From NCBI GenBank assembly GCA_013054445.1, contig JAAMPI010000153.1, positions 1 to 59,105 on the forward strand: a stretch of 59,105 bases of DNA, read 5' to 3'. This DNA comes from Cudoniella acicularis. Its lineage: Eukaryota; Ascomycota; Leotiomycetes; Helotiales; Helotiaceae. Below are positions 1-11,238 of this stretch, piece after piece (position 1 is the first letter of the stretch; the number at the start of each line of letters is the position of its first letter). Under the pieces are notes generated by a model. It was not told the DNA's origin and made no database searches. It saw nothing but the letters and a program-made list of their open reading frames with translations. The translations under genes and the position numbers were made by a program.

Positions 1-1368
1 GAGGGTTTTGAGGCGAGAGATGGCGGTTAGGGTGTAGAAGGTGGAAAGCAGGTCAGAGAGGATGGTGCTGAGGTGCGCCATGGCGATGAATTGGAGGGCG
101 GGGGAGAGACCGAGGTCTTCATTGTGGAGACCCAGGTGAGAGAAGGAGGTGAGAGTTATCATGGGGACGGAGCAGTTCTCGTCGGAGAGGTAGGAGGGGC
201 GGCCGTGCCCTAGTGCGCTCCATTTTTCGACGATGTAGAGGGCCCACCAAATTCGAAGTCGTCGTGAGCAGTCGCTGGGTGGCAGTGACCAAGTTAAGGG
301 GGAGATATTTAGGGCTAGATCGTGGGCGAGTCCAGTGAGAGTGCCGATTGTGGGCCAGAGACCAGGCAGCGTTGGGCTGTTTGGTGGAGGAGCTCGTTGA
401 AGGAAAAGGAGGTGTGCTTCGAGGGTTTCGAGACGCGGGTGATTGGTATCTATGGGTAGGCTTGGAGAAATTTTAGCTCTGAGCTGGGTCAAAATAGTCA
501 GATGATAAGATGAACATACACTTGATGGAGGAAGTCGGTGAGGGGTTGATATGTTGGTGGTGTATTTTGGTTGAACGGTGTTGCAAGGTTGTACATAACA
601 GCCAAAAGTGGATCACCTGTTTGCGGTATGGAGGTGAAACGTGATGGGTCCAATAGAGGATAGGAGACATGGATGACGTCGAAATAAGTCTGTAAGAGCT
701 CTTCTCTAAAAGGCCTGACAATTGCTTCCGTGTCTGTATTCGGATAGTAAGACGGCCTCGCATCCATATGACTACCCGGGGCAACCTATTGACACTTAGC
801 AAAAGCACATTTCGACTTCAAACAACATACGGTAAAATGCAAAGGAATATCCTGATCACCCTTAACCCTCAAAAGCGCCCAATCAGGAGCCTTATAGCAA
901 TTCAAATGATTAAAAGAGCAATGCCTCAAAACAAACGGATCCTGATCACCACTCAACCCCACAAATTGACAAAGCCACTCATTCGCAGCCGGCACTTTTT
1001 GCCTTGCTGATCCAGAGCCATTCTGATACGAAGGCAGTGAACAAAAAGGAACAGAGCTTGAAGAAGGCGAGGCACTGCTCATCGCCGTACTCGGTCTTGA
1101 GGCCGCTTGACGATTCCTTCTAGCATTGGGAGGGAGAACATATTGACAGCTTTCTCCCCGTGTTCTGCATAGAGAGCAGTCCTTTTCATATGCGTCTCGG
1201 GTGCAGCATATTTTCCGTTTTCGACACGCGTCACATCTTGCTCGTAATCAGTAAATGCACGGAAAGTTGTGATGGAATCCCAACCCACGGTCGTTCTTTT
1301 CTCGATTTGTATTTTCGTCCAACGTTGACTTGAGTCTCCAAATCCGTTCTTTGCATTTGATGCTCCAT
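1..1368 (-). CDS. Zn2Cys6 fungal transcription factor (3' end cut by window edge)
   Basis: Predicted nuclear sequence-specific regulator. Best model: exons 1368-1289, 1236-831, 785-522 and 483-<1; all junctions keep frame. Splicing exon 1 to 2 gives RPCDACRKRKICC, the start of a canonical zinc cluster (C-x2-C-x6-C, then C-x2-C-x6-C ending in CSLCRTRGESC). Exon 2 then carries GLSGDQDPFVLRHCSF, a motif seen in regulators of the cutinase and sugar type. Exon 3 opens the Fungal_trans domain (QTYFDVIHVSYPLLDPSRF), and exon 4 has RRLRIWWALYIVEKW with GHGRPSYLSDENC. The start ATG at 1368 was chosen because it is the only one that delivers the zinc cluster in frame. Introns are short (38-52 bp). The C-terminus lies outside the window. 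The target genes cannot be read from the sequence. Confidence 0.88.
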
Positions 1369-2239
1369 TTTGATGTCGAATTCTCAAAGGTGGGGGATGT
1401 TCTAGGAAATTTTCATGCATTGAGCTGCTGTCAACGAAGATTCAGTTCGGCCGGAGGTTTGAGGAGAAACAATTGGCAATCGAGTATTTTCAAAGAGCAA
1501 GAAAACTTTTCCAGCAACAAAAAACCAGTGGACGCTCATTCGAATCCACGATAACACGTGCTAAGTACCGCTCGCGCTGGAACATCTTTGCTGGAGAAAT
1601 CCCGTGTGCTGGGGTATGATCTAACTTGATCTAAGCAGTCCCACTTCCCTCCACATTGTCCACATCCCATCTTTGATGTTCGTTGACCGTTTATGGATAC
1701 GAGAATCAGCAACTAGTTTTGATAGGTGTCTTGGCAAAGCGATTCGTGCCCACTCTACTGGCTCAAATTATGCTTGAAATTGAACAGACGAGTCATCTTT
1801 TATGCTTTCTTAATCCAAGGAACAACGAGTTCATCCAATTTGGGCAAACTTTTCCCAAGGGAAACGTCAACTAAAACTATAAACTTACGAAGGTCTCCAG
1901 CGCTCAGCCCTAATGTCATATTGATAGCGAGTCATGGGAGCTTTAGGGACGTCCCGCACATGGGGGATCTTCGGCGGCTGAGGTTAACAGCCAAAATGGT
2001 GTGGAAATTTCGAACGTCTCGCCGGTCAAAACCCGGGTGAGTTTCCCGGCAGCGCTATCTGGATCCCCACTTTCTCCACTCCAAGAGACCAATCACATCT
2101 TGCTCATAGGAAAAGTATATCTTCAGAAACATCCCCAGAAACAGAACGATTTCACACTTTCTTTATCGAGTCTTGAAGCCCGAGAAACTTTCCAAACGAT
2201 CATAATCTTTCATGCATTCAAGAGTCTTTCGATCCAAAT
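1369..2239. other. Intergenic region with no supported gene
   Basis: Only short overlapping ORFs without recognisable domains occur here. It separates the 5' end of the Zn2Cys6 gene from the 3' end of dolichol kinase, so it should hold the regulator promoter and the kinase terminator region. I see no repeat or RNA gene in it. Confidence 0.6.
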
Positions 2240-5024
2240 CTAGATGTCTAATCCTTTAACACAAAGCCAGAGAACAACAGGTACGACAACGTTGTCGTTC
2301 CCACCTGTGAGAACGGCCTCCGTCAGACTTGCCACCCCAGCTGCAACGCCCGCTTTGCCATAAGTCATAAACCAAGAATCATCATTATTAGCAGGCCAGC
2401 CGCCAAGTCTAAGCCATGCTTTTGCCAGAGTCAACGCCAGTCCCACGGCAGTAGCAAACGCTAAGCTGCCCTCAATGCTTTTGCCGCCGCCCCATACCCA
2501 TTTGCGACGGCCGTATCGTCGTCCTATTAATGATGCTGCTGCATCGCCTAATCCAACACAGATGACGCCACTGACCATACTGATTTCTCTCGTTGGAACT
2601 TCCCAGCCGGCGAGGTAGTTGGCGCCAGTTCGTGGGAGGGCACCGAGGGAAAGCCAGAGTGGAATGGCGCATCCGATGAGAAGAAATATGTGTGAAATAA
2701 CTACAGGTCCCTTAAGATCCCTGCCATCTACATAAGGGGTCAAAAAATAAGCCAATGACTTGGACAACGGTGGAAGCTGAGAAGCTCGGAACAAGTCGAG
2801 TAGTAGGAATATTGCAAGCATCAAGCTCAGTGCAAGTGCTGCAAATGTCGGGTCCACGTAGGTAGCTGGAAGGAGCATTCCAACCATCATGAAATGGAAA
2901 ACTTTGCGGCGAGTATCGACTTCGTATATAGCGGATAACCGAAAGACAATCGCGAGGCCAAGGACAATTATGCCCAACCAGTATACGCAAAGAATGAGGC
3001 GAGTATTGGCTTCTCCAAAGCTAGCGTGTCGAAGATGTTCAACCCAGCCTAAATGGCAAGATTCTAGGTCTTCGTCGCCGCTTCGTGGAGGAATACAAAT
3101 CCATCGTTGAAAATTCGCCTTCACAACCTCCATTCGGAACCATGGAAGATCTCCGAAAAGATACCCCAAGGCCCAACCGACTGGTTCATTTCCGTGAAGA
3201 GCAAACTCTCCTACATATTCTCGAACACCACCCAAGATTATGACGATTATGCAGAGGTAAACCCATCCTGCGTAAAGCCATTTTCGTAGACTTGCTTGAG
3301 TTTGCGTGAGGTAAAAGAAAGACTGAACGGTTGATGATGCGGATCTTTTCTTGCGACCAGACGGTGTTCTTTTGCTAGATCTTGGAGGAACGTGAACCAA
3401 GGTTGGAAGCGTGTGTCTTCTTTGGACATTAAACGATATATCTGGGTCCCCATTTGGAGTCCCATTTGGTATTTTATTATCCCCTTTCGGCTCAATCGCT
3501 GAGACCGATCCATTCTCAGCTGTGCCGTTATATTTTGATACCGTCTCTTTGGTTTTAAGATGGAGCTTGGGAGACACTAACGGACGCCTTGCCCATGGCT
3601 CTGGCACATCATCATCGCTTGAGTCACTAGCAATGGCCGTTTTAGCAAATATTGAAGTGCCCAATGTCCCGAAAAAGGCTGACTTCCTTGGCTTGGACTT
3701 AGTTTCAGGACGCCGAAATCTCCATTTTGGAACTCGAGCTAAAGTCACGCCCCATTTAAGCACATAGGTGCAGGTGACCAAAACCCCAATTCCACAACCC
3801 CATAAAACAGATTTGAGAATAACGGCCTGAGGCGACGCGGCTAAAAGAAGTAATTCAACCAAAGATATTGAAAGTAACTGAAGCTCTGCTGGAAGCAGAC
3901 TGGTCGTAGTAAGGTATTGCAGTGTATCGCATAAGGCTAAGTGGAGAGGTTGTAACAATAGCAAAATCTCGAAATCCAGATTCGCATTCTTGGTGTGGTA
4001 TTCTTCCAGTAAATTGGAAACGGCTCGGGATTTTGGCAGGAGTAAAGGGAGGCAGGAAAACCCCCAATGGAAAATATTCAAGCTTTCAAGGCCACCGATT
4101 GACGGAATCAGTTGCTTCGGAAGTGATGATATTGCCAGTATGATGCTCGGCAACAAACCAGCAGGATTGCTTTCTGAAAGCACAAGAGAAACCAACATTG
4201 TTATAATCGGTGGATAAAGTAAGGGGGCCGGATCGAAACTCGTCGGAATCGCTATTTGAAAAGGCCGTTTCCATGGCTTTGAAGGGTTGTTGTTTCGCAA
4301 CAATCGTAGTGGGTAAATGGATATAAGGGATACTATGGTGAAAGATTGGCAGGCCAATTCTGTGCTTGTTAGTTTTAGTTAAGGAGGCTTTCAAATCAAC
4401 TTGCCTCTTCTCCATAGCCATATAAGTTTCCTTATTCCGGGATTAAGACACAATAGTCCAGTAACAAATCCTAAAATAGCAGTTTCTGAGACCCTTCTGA
4501 AAATCTCCACCCTTCCCTTCTGTCGAAGCTTATCTGCGGCTTTCCGCACCACATCCTCTTTTGAGACGAGAGTTGGTGTCCCTGGCATCCGCGGAAACTT
4601 GTTTGATCTTGGTGTATCAACCTCTATTATAGCCGGCGACAAAAGCGGACTGGGTGTTCCCGAGACATTGCCTTCTACACCTCTAAGTCCCTTATGAGGC
4701 CTCAGCTTGGGCGCAGGGAGGCCTTTCAAAAAAATGTTCATCATCCGCTTCAGTCCCACTATCGCTATTCGTGGACTCGCGATAGCTTTCCGGCCCCGAT
4801 CTTCCCCCATCGCGCTCGTCATCATCGGTATTTTGTCTGGAGAGTAGAGGTAATTGTTTCGGAGGAGTATTGGCTCTCAGCCTCTCGGAAGCATGCGGTA
4901 ATTCGAATCGCTGGCGATGATAGGGATGGGGTGACCGGGAGAGACGCCTGAGGGCATCTTCTCGTAGGTTTTGGGCGTGCGATAGTTGTGGTGATGGTGA
5001 TATTGGCTTGAGAAGCTCAGGCAT
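2240..5024 (-). CDS. SEC59: Dolichol kinase (one apparent homopolymer frameshift)
   Basis: CTP-dependent dolichol kinase, an ER multi-pass membrane enzyme that makes dolichyl phosphate for N-glycosylation, O-mannosylation and GPI anchors. The conserved C-terminal domain is clear: the CTP-binding segment GLGDAAASLIGRRYG, then GGGKSIEGSLAF, among many hydrophobic helices. The N-terminal third is polar (RRLSRSPHPYHRQRF, SDSGTEADDEHF), as I recall for filamentous-fungal forms. One intron, 4404-4360, is GC-AG and restores LWRRELACQSFT. A run of seven T (4728-4734 on the plus strand as A7) throws the frame; with six, EADDEHFLKGLPAPK reads on. Corrected length is about 912 aa. The start at 5024 is the first in-frame ATG, but open reading continues upstream to about 5185, so an upstream exon is possible. 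Essential in yeast, hence a sequencing error is likelier than decay. Confidence 0.9.
4360..4404 (-). other. GC-AG intron in the dolichol kinase gene
   Basis: 45 bp intron with donor AG|GCAAGT, a branch-like CTAAC and acceptor CACAG. Using it joins RKLIWLWRR to ELACQSFTIVS in frame and matches the expected membrane segment. A GT donor 5 bp further in (GTTGAT) with an alternative AG also keeps frame, but yields a poorer junction and an intron of only about 36 bp. Confidence 0.7.
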
Positions 5025-5787
5025 CGCGGGCTGCCAAGGGGCTGCAGGTGGTTGAAGCTCCCAGGCTCCGTTTCGATCATGTCTTTGCGCCGTTCTTAAG
5101 GTTAAAGCGCTAGAATTGGTCGTCGCATCGATTTGACTAGCGGGATTGTCTTGCGATCCGAGGCCGAATACGAAGCTGGAGATCTAGTGGAAAGGCCCAT
5201 CATCCGATTCACATGCAAAAATGTTGGGGACTCGAGGGAAGGCCACCGTCGATATCCTGGAGGTGGGGCGGAGAAAGGTTGACCCGGCCGGCCAGGGCTG
5301 AAGTCGAAGAAGACAACGCGTCTTCTTTCAGGAATGTCCAAAATTAGATTTGCTGCAACACTTCAGTTGAGAGGGCGAAAAAGGTAGGTTGGACCATGAT
5401 AAGGGAATTCTAAGGCTTTTTGTTGCAATACTGTTATTTAAGACAGCAAAATTTTCAGCCATATCGAGACGAGGCTGACCACGAATCAACGACTAACCTC
5501 ATTCTCGTCCCGATATATACGTGTATCGCGTCAGCTCCATCAGCGGTATATTTTTTTTAATTTTAACAAAAGCGTCTCGCAAAAGGTACACTATGATGAG
5601 AATATAATTCTTGCGTATTTTCAATTTGTCCCAGGGAGCTAGCCAGGCCGAGTCAACCCGAAAGAAAAGTATTAAATGCCATGCATTACCATCCCATATC
5701 CCATTCCCAAACCCTAAATTTTCAAATTCCCTGTCACCTATCCCTTTTCGCCCTATCCCCTACTAATCTCATTCTGCCATCACTCAT
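5025..5787. other. Dolichol kinase upstream region and Hsp20 3' flank
   Basis: The part next to the kinase (5025-5340) stays open in a Ser/Pro-rich reading frame and may be 5' UTR or an additional exon; no ATG in frame supports it. A run of nine T lies near 5551-5559. The rest is AT-rich, with no domain or RNA gene recognised. Confidence 0.5.
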
Positions 5788-6810
5788 CTAATACCCCGGT
5801 TCCGGCTTCACATCCCCCCTAACACCAGCATTACCACCTTGTCCCACAAACTCACCATCCCTTGCACTCCTAACCGCAATCTTCCTTCCCCTCTTAACAC
5901 TCCTATCCCTCTTCGGCACCGTCAAAAACAACACTCCATTCTCAACCACAGCTTGAACGCCCTCTTCGTTAACAGGAGTTGGGAAAGCGAAGGTGCGGTG
6001 GAAGGGGCCTGTGAGGCGCTCAGAGAGGAGCACACGGCGGTCGGTGTCTCTGTAAGGACCTTGTTGGGAAGGCGGAGGTGCACCGCTAAATCGGGGTTTG
6101 TTAGTTTTTGATTTTGAGGAAAAGCGAAGAGGTAAGAATAAGTGTGGTGGGAGAAATTCATGTTCACAGAAAGTTACATAAAAACGAGAGAAGTAGAGTA
6201 AAGGAAGAGATGCAGTTGAATTCATAGGAAAGGGGCGAGTATAAGAGATATTCTACTTACTACGATGTCTGATGACGAGCATGATGCGGATGCGGTCCAT
6301 CCAGAGGCTGTTGCGGCGGCGGAGGAAAGGCTTGCGTGGGCGCCGATTGCATAGTTTGCAATTGAGTCTTCTCAGACTGCGCAGCAGGAGGTGCAGTAGC
6401 AGCAACCGCCTGCTCAGTATTATGATCATCAACGTGAACCTTCACGAATTGATCCTCCTCTCCTCCCGAGCCATGTTGGGATGGTACTGGCGCGTCTGGG
6501 TACTGGCCTGCGCCAGCACGATGGGTAACACCCTCGATGACTAAAGTATTGCTGTCATGGGCTTCGATGTTGATGTCTTCGACGCGGCGCCGGGGACGTC
6601 GCCGAAGAGGTAGTAGTTGTGGGCATCTTCTTCTAGGTCGAAACGCGGAATGTAGCAGTTTATGAAGCTATGGCGGCGAGAGAAATGACGGTCGAACTCA
6701 TCGAGGTAATTGAGGACGGGGCTGAAATCGCGGTCAATTCCCCCTCCGTAGCCATAATGAGCATTGACTTGGCGTCCGATTTGGCTTCCGATTTGGCTGA
6801 ATGGTGACAT
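5788..6810 (-). CDS. Hsp20 / alpha-crystallin small heat shock protein (one apparent indel)
   Basis: ATP-independent cytosolic holdase of the fungal Hsp30 type. Exon 1 is 6810-6261 and exon 2 is 6085-5788, separated by a 175 bp intron (GTAAGT...ACTAAC...TTTAG). The alpha-crystallin domain starts at about residue 50 (FINCYIPRFDLEEDAHNYYL, FGDVPGA). It resumes as VEDINIEAHDSNTLVIEGV, is interrupted by a long Gln/Pro/His-rich insert (about residues 100-185) and closes with GPFHRTFAFPTPV and ENGVLFLTVPKRD. Between FGDVPGA and VEDINIEA one base is missing near 6583-6590 (GCCGCGTC where GCCGCCGTC would be expected), so the uncorrected frame ends early. Corrected length is about 282 aa. Shares a divergent promoter with the gene at 7311. 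Confidence 0.88.
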
Positions 6811-7310
6811 TTTTGCGTCGGAATGTGGTTAGCAATGGAATTTTTTTTGTGTTTTTGGTAATTGAAAAGGTGAAGGCCAGCTTCGGTATTTGAATTGGGT
6901 TACTAAAACATTGTTGTGGAGGGGTAAAGTAACCTTATATGCGGGGAAGCTCACTACCAAGGTGTCACCTCACGAATCAGACGTTCGAAATAATGATGCA
7001 AATGACGGATACCCCGGAAAATTGAATTGATCAGCCCACGGGCGAAGATCAAAGAAGCTAATATGACGTCGCTAAACGCTCACAAACAAAGGCGTCAGGC
7101 CACATACCAAACAAATATCACACCACAGCTCTTTCCACCAGTCACGTGTTGTGACAGTGAATAGCTGCAATCAGATGATAAAGCAGCATATAAACGAGAG
7201 CTCCTCTCCCCGCACTTCTTGATACTCAATCACAAGCTCAACACGAGCGATACAGAACGAAACAAATCAAAGAATTCAATCAATTCAATTGAACATCAAG
7301 AAAGAGAATC
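6811..7310. promoter_or_regulatory. Divergent promoter between Hsp20 and the Cys/His-tail protein
   Basis: 500 bp shared upstream region. On the minus strand, TATAAG at 6939-6934 lies about 125 bp before the Hsp20 ATG and AGGGG (a STRE core) is at 6920-6924. On the plus strand, TATAAA at 7189-7194 is about 117 bp before the ATG at 7311, and a CACGTG E-box sits at 7143-7148 inside an imperfect palindrome. These are motif matches only, but they fit stress-induced transcription of both genes. Confidence 0.5.
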
Positions 7311-8108
7311 ATGGCTGCCCAAGAGAACATTCCCGAGTTTCTTTACCACGTCAAGCGTACCATCACCGACTACCACGCTGACAAGTCTGGCGCTACGAGA
7401 ACTACTGATATCCTCAACACCTTCACCGATCTCAAGGCCGCAAAAGCTGCTGCACATTCCGCTCTCGCCTCTGAAGGCTACCTCAAGGATGACTTCGAGA
7501 TCTATGAGGACAACGCTGGCGAGGAGGAATGGAAGCATGGTGACGGAGTGGTAGTCTTTGCCAAGGCACCTGCCGGACAAGAATTTGAGGTTCGCCTTGA
7601 CACGAAACCAAACACACCAAAGCTCAAGGGCAACGCTTCTGGCGAAGTTGAAGGCGTTCTTCATTACGGTAAGCAAATTGCATGGCACTGAGAGGAAGTG
7701 GAGGCTAATGATTTCTCAGTTCTCCAGACAACAATCAACTACAATAACGATCGTATCGGCGGCATCCAAACAACTGAAATCGAGGGCACCTATCCAATCC
7801 GCAAGGACGCATACGCTGCTGCTCATACAGCTCTGTTGGACGATGAGGTCACAAAGGAGACATTCGCCGAGTACGATGAGAAGGAGAACTTCGTAGGAGA
7901 GTGGCCATATGGAGATGACTGCTTCGTTCATGCCGTTGCCGAGACTGGCGAGAACTTCACCGTCTCTGTCAAGGCTCAACCACATGCCCATAAGCATCAC
8001 TCTTGCAAGCATCACGGTGGAAGCAAATGTGAGTGTGAATGCAAGCACACGGAGAGCGGCTGTAAGCACAAGGCATGCAAGCATGATGACTGTGATTGCA
8101 AGGCTTAA
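7311..8108 (+). CDS. Protein with duplicated domain and Cys/His-rich metallothionein-like tail
   Basis: No named family recognised. Exons 7311-7668 and 7720-8108 (51 bp intron, GTAAGC...TTCTCAG, phase 1) give 248 aa. The protein contains two copies of one roughly 90-residue unit. Unit 1 begins FLYHVKRTITDYHADKSGA; unit 2 begins VLHYVLQTTINYNNDRIGG. Both continue with a TT-I/L pair, a K-AA-AAH-AL helix, an FEIYED / FAEYDE turn, EEEWKHGDGVVVFA / VGEWPYGDDCFVHA, and end in EVRLDTKP / TVSVKAQP. The last 41 residues hold 8 Cys and 9 His, including KCECECK and CDCKA, so metal binding (Cu, Zn or Cd) is a reasonable inference. No signal peptide or membrane segment is visible. The divergent partner is Hsp20, pointing to stress. 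ATG context and open upstream UTR support the start. Confidence 0.85.
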
Positions 8109-9942
8109 GTGGCTTGTCAAGAAAGCAACTCTGCTCTGGTCTTGATGTTTTGATTGGCGAAGCATTTACATATGGAAAGGGAAGGCGTAATGGCAATTGA
8201 TTGATGGGGCAAAAGCGATGAAGCATATTGGAACGGTATTTAGCGGGTACTCGGTCTTTGGGAATGAGGAGAGCATGTAGCATACGGAGGTCCTTTCAAT
8301 GCAACACTCTTCAGTAACACATCCACCAGAACTAACTAACTGCATGCTGACAAAGTGACTAACCTGCTGGCCCATAAGCTGGACTTTAGGGTGTGGATAC
8401 CCCGCGATAACCCCGCGATTTCCCATGTGACTGGCCTCCATTTAGAACGAGGCTGCAGTTTAATAATGCTGGGCTACTGATTGGTACCCTACTAATTGTC
8501 AATAATATCAAAAACCCAGATATATATAGAATTCAATAAGGAGGAAACCCCAAGTGCGGAAAGCGGCGTCTTATCGTCGCAAGGTTGCTCTCTCATCGTA
8601 GTCTCCTGCTGATTCGGGCATTATCAAATCATTATCGCAAGATAAAGTGCATGCTTCACTCGAGACGCGTCGCTGGCAGGCATCTCGATCACGATGCGCA
8701 GAGGATCAGATGTTGTGCCCCAGGCCCAGCAGCCCTGAGCAGCAGGACAGCATCACACGTCCGCGTCCTGAAAATCCGTGGGCTGAGGGCTCGAGGTGTT
8801 CGCAGGCCCAACGACACGTTGCATGTGTCCCGACGCGGCCGTTTTTCGTGTTCTAGAAGGCCAGACGCGGCCAGTCATGCCAGTCTATGGAGAAGCACAG
8901 GTGACACAACACCTTCGCATGGGATTCCCTATCCTTTCTCCAGATTCCCACCCTTTCCAGCCCAAGCTAGGCCCACATCGAGATTCCAGGTTCGATATTC
9001 GATACTCGATATTCGATACCCACGGTGCTTCCCGACCGAAATCGCTCCGAAGCCTTGGGTGCATCGTATGGTGGGGTGGGATTCTGGGAAGACTGAAGGC
9101 TGAAGTTCATGTGCACACCGCGGAATTCGCGCTGCTTGAAGGATCGATCGAGGCGGTTGAATGGTTATTGGCTGCACTGCGCAAAGAGGCTGCTGGTGAG
9201 GAATGCTTTGCGGAAGGTAGGTTGCGGCGGTCAGAGAGGTCCGTCAGGTCCGTCTCTCGGATTGCTGGAGTTGCCGCATGAGGGCATCACGGCACACGTC
9301 AGAGGTGTTTTGTCAACTACTGCACCGTGTTAATGGCCAAGCGAGAATCGCTGTGCAATCACTGTGCTCCTGTGGATATTGTGAGTTAATTGTTTGGCCC
9401 TGCTGTTTGGACGAGACCCAGAATAGGTCGCGAAAAAGGGGGCCAAGGGGGCCACGGACGAACAGACGAGACCAGACGAAACAGGCGGCCGGCCGGGAAC
9501 GGCTGTATAGTTGCTGGCTGCTGAAAGAACCATGACATTGCAAAGGCTGGACTGACTCAGATTACGGGCACACACATCAGATGGGCCGGGATTCAATGGC
9601 TTGATGGTCATGACCATGGTCTTTGTGTGATATGATGCGATACGCGAATGCGTGTGAGATGTAATGCATCCATCAGGTTGAAAGCTTGGAAGTGTATAAG
9701 TTGTTGGGCATGCGACCTTCCAGGAAAGAAGTGATGAGCCTGTTGTCGTCACACCAAAATTCAAAATCTTTCCGTGTTTTGGCGGTCTGCGAGTCATCCC
9801 CCAAACACAACACACCGCATCCAGCCAAATATATCAAAACACATTCCCCCCCCCATTATTCCGAAAGGAATTCTGATCTTCTATTTTCCAAACCAACCTG
9901 CCTCAGCGCAACAAGGACAATACAAACTACGTATATACCATC
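8109..9942. other. Long intergenic region without supported gene
   Basis: Several ORFs of 60-170 codons overlap on both strands, are rich in Arg, Ser and His, and show no domain, so I do not call them. A short repeat of the form TTCGATA lies around 8990-9021. A run of nine C occurs near 9845-9853. The distal part should be promoter and leader of the Ser-rich gene at 9943. Confidence 0.55.
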
Positions 9943-10470
9943 ATGCCAACTCTCGAAATGTCTTCAAGACCAAGCACACCTAGTCGCCACTCAACAGCCT
10001 CGAGCTCAACCAGCTATTCAACCCACCACTCCCATTCCCACCAACAAACACCCAGCAGTTCCTCCTCCAAAAAGTCATCCTCATCTTCATCCTCCAAATC
10101 CTCCTCATCCGCTCAAAAACAATACTACCTAATAACCAACGTCGGCTACTCGCCTATCCCCTATTCAGCCTCCTCCTCTTATTCCACCACCTCTTCCTCT
10201 TCAAACTACTACAACACTGAAGAAGAAATCGATCTAAACGCGGAATCCTGGAAACTCCCCTACAGCATCGACGACTCCGACCTGACCTTTGACGGAAAAC
10301 CCCTCAACATGCTGTACGAGGAAAACAAGTGGCAAGCGGAGCACTCACGTGACGGCGAAAAGGTATGGTGAGCAATTTATCCTTTTATCAGAGAGGAATA
10401 TTTTTCGCTGATTGCTTTTTTTGCATAGAAATCTTCCAGGGGGAGAAGCCGCACGAGTAAGAAGACGTAA
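9943..10470 (+). CDS. Small Ser-rich hypothetical protein
   Basis: Function unknown. Exon 1 is 9943-10362 and exon 2 is 10429-10470. The 66 bp intron (GTATGG...GCTGAT...GCATAG) joins HSRDGEK to KSSRGRSRTSKKT-stop, giving 153 aa. Residues 5-60 are almost pure Ser/Thr/His/Lys (low complexity, probably disordered). The middle contains QKQYYLITNVGYSP and the acidic NTEEEIDLNAESWKLPYSID. The tail is basic. A conserved-looking aromatic/acidic core in a disordered frame is typical of small fungal proteins of unknown role. ATG at 9958 is an alternative start. Confidence 0.65.
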
Positions 10471-11238
10471 GGGGAGGTGCTTGTGATGGAATTGGATGGG
10501 AGGGATTTGGAATAGTCAACAATTCGCCTCAATTCAACCCAACCCAACTCAACCCAACTTTACACCTAAAGATCTTAAACCACCCTGGAAATCGAGGCGA
10601 AGCAGCAAAAACAGAAAATTATCACCTTCTCGAAAGCCTCGCAAAGTCGGTCATTCATCAGTGACAACGCATCACTTTTTCTCGGGGCTTCATTTATCAC
10701 GATGGTCAGGAGGATACTGTACAGTAAAGCAGCCGGGTATCAAGGGGAGAATGCTCTGGCACTTGCCAGCTCGCAATGCAATGCGAGGCGAGGCGAACGA
10801 ACCTCCGAAAATGCCGTGTCAGAGGATCATATGTTGAGGCTTACGAAGGAAAATTGTCAAGGTTGTGGAACATCAGATTATGCCTGTGACGGGAATTTCG
10901 CGATGCAGGAGAGGGAGGGGCAGAAGCGAGCGGGTGGAAGCGGATGAGTCCGGCATTTCCCGATGAGGGAAGCCGTGAGAGAAATAGCGAAGGGGGTGGG
11001 GGTTTGAGGTTGAGGCTTGGCTGAGGAAGGAGTTTATGATTTATGATGAAGGATGATGATGATTATACCCGCTGCTTTTTTCACTTGGCAAATTCCAGCT
11101 AGCGTGTTTCTCGGCAATATTAGCATTGTTTTTTATCCTGACTAGCTTTTACTTCATTGCTCTGCTTTTGTGGTACTACCGGTATCATTCCTCGTCAATA
11201 GCTGGTATCATCCCATCCTTATTATACAAACCACCGAC
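10471..11238. other. Intergenic region
   Basis: No domain-bearing ORF. It lies between the 3' ends of the Ser-rich gene and of the SOD gene (convergent), so it should contain two terminator regions. AT-rich stretches near 11030-11060 and 11110-11230. Confidence 0.55.

Noticed and set aside
2240..4217. Plus-strand and alternative-frame ORFs across the dolichol kinase gene
   Set aside because: They are shadows of the kinase frame with no independent evidence.
5102..5341. Independent small gene upstream of dolichol kinase
   Set aside because: No ATG at its 5' end and no domain; if coding at all it is more likely part of the kinase 5' region.
8585..9281. Overlapping plus-strand ORFs of 69-172 codons
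   Set aside because: They overlap one another in different frames, are Arg/Ser-rich and show no domain or intron structure; chance ORFs in GC-rich intergenic DNA.
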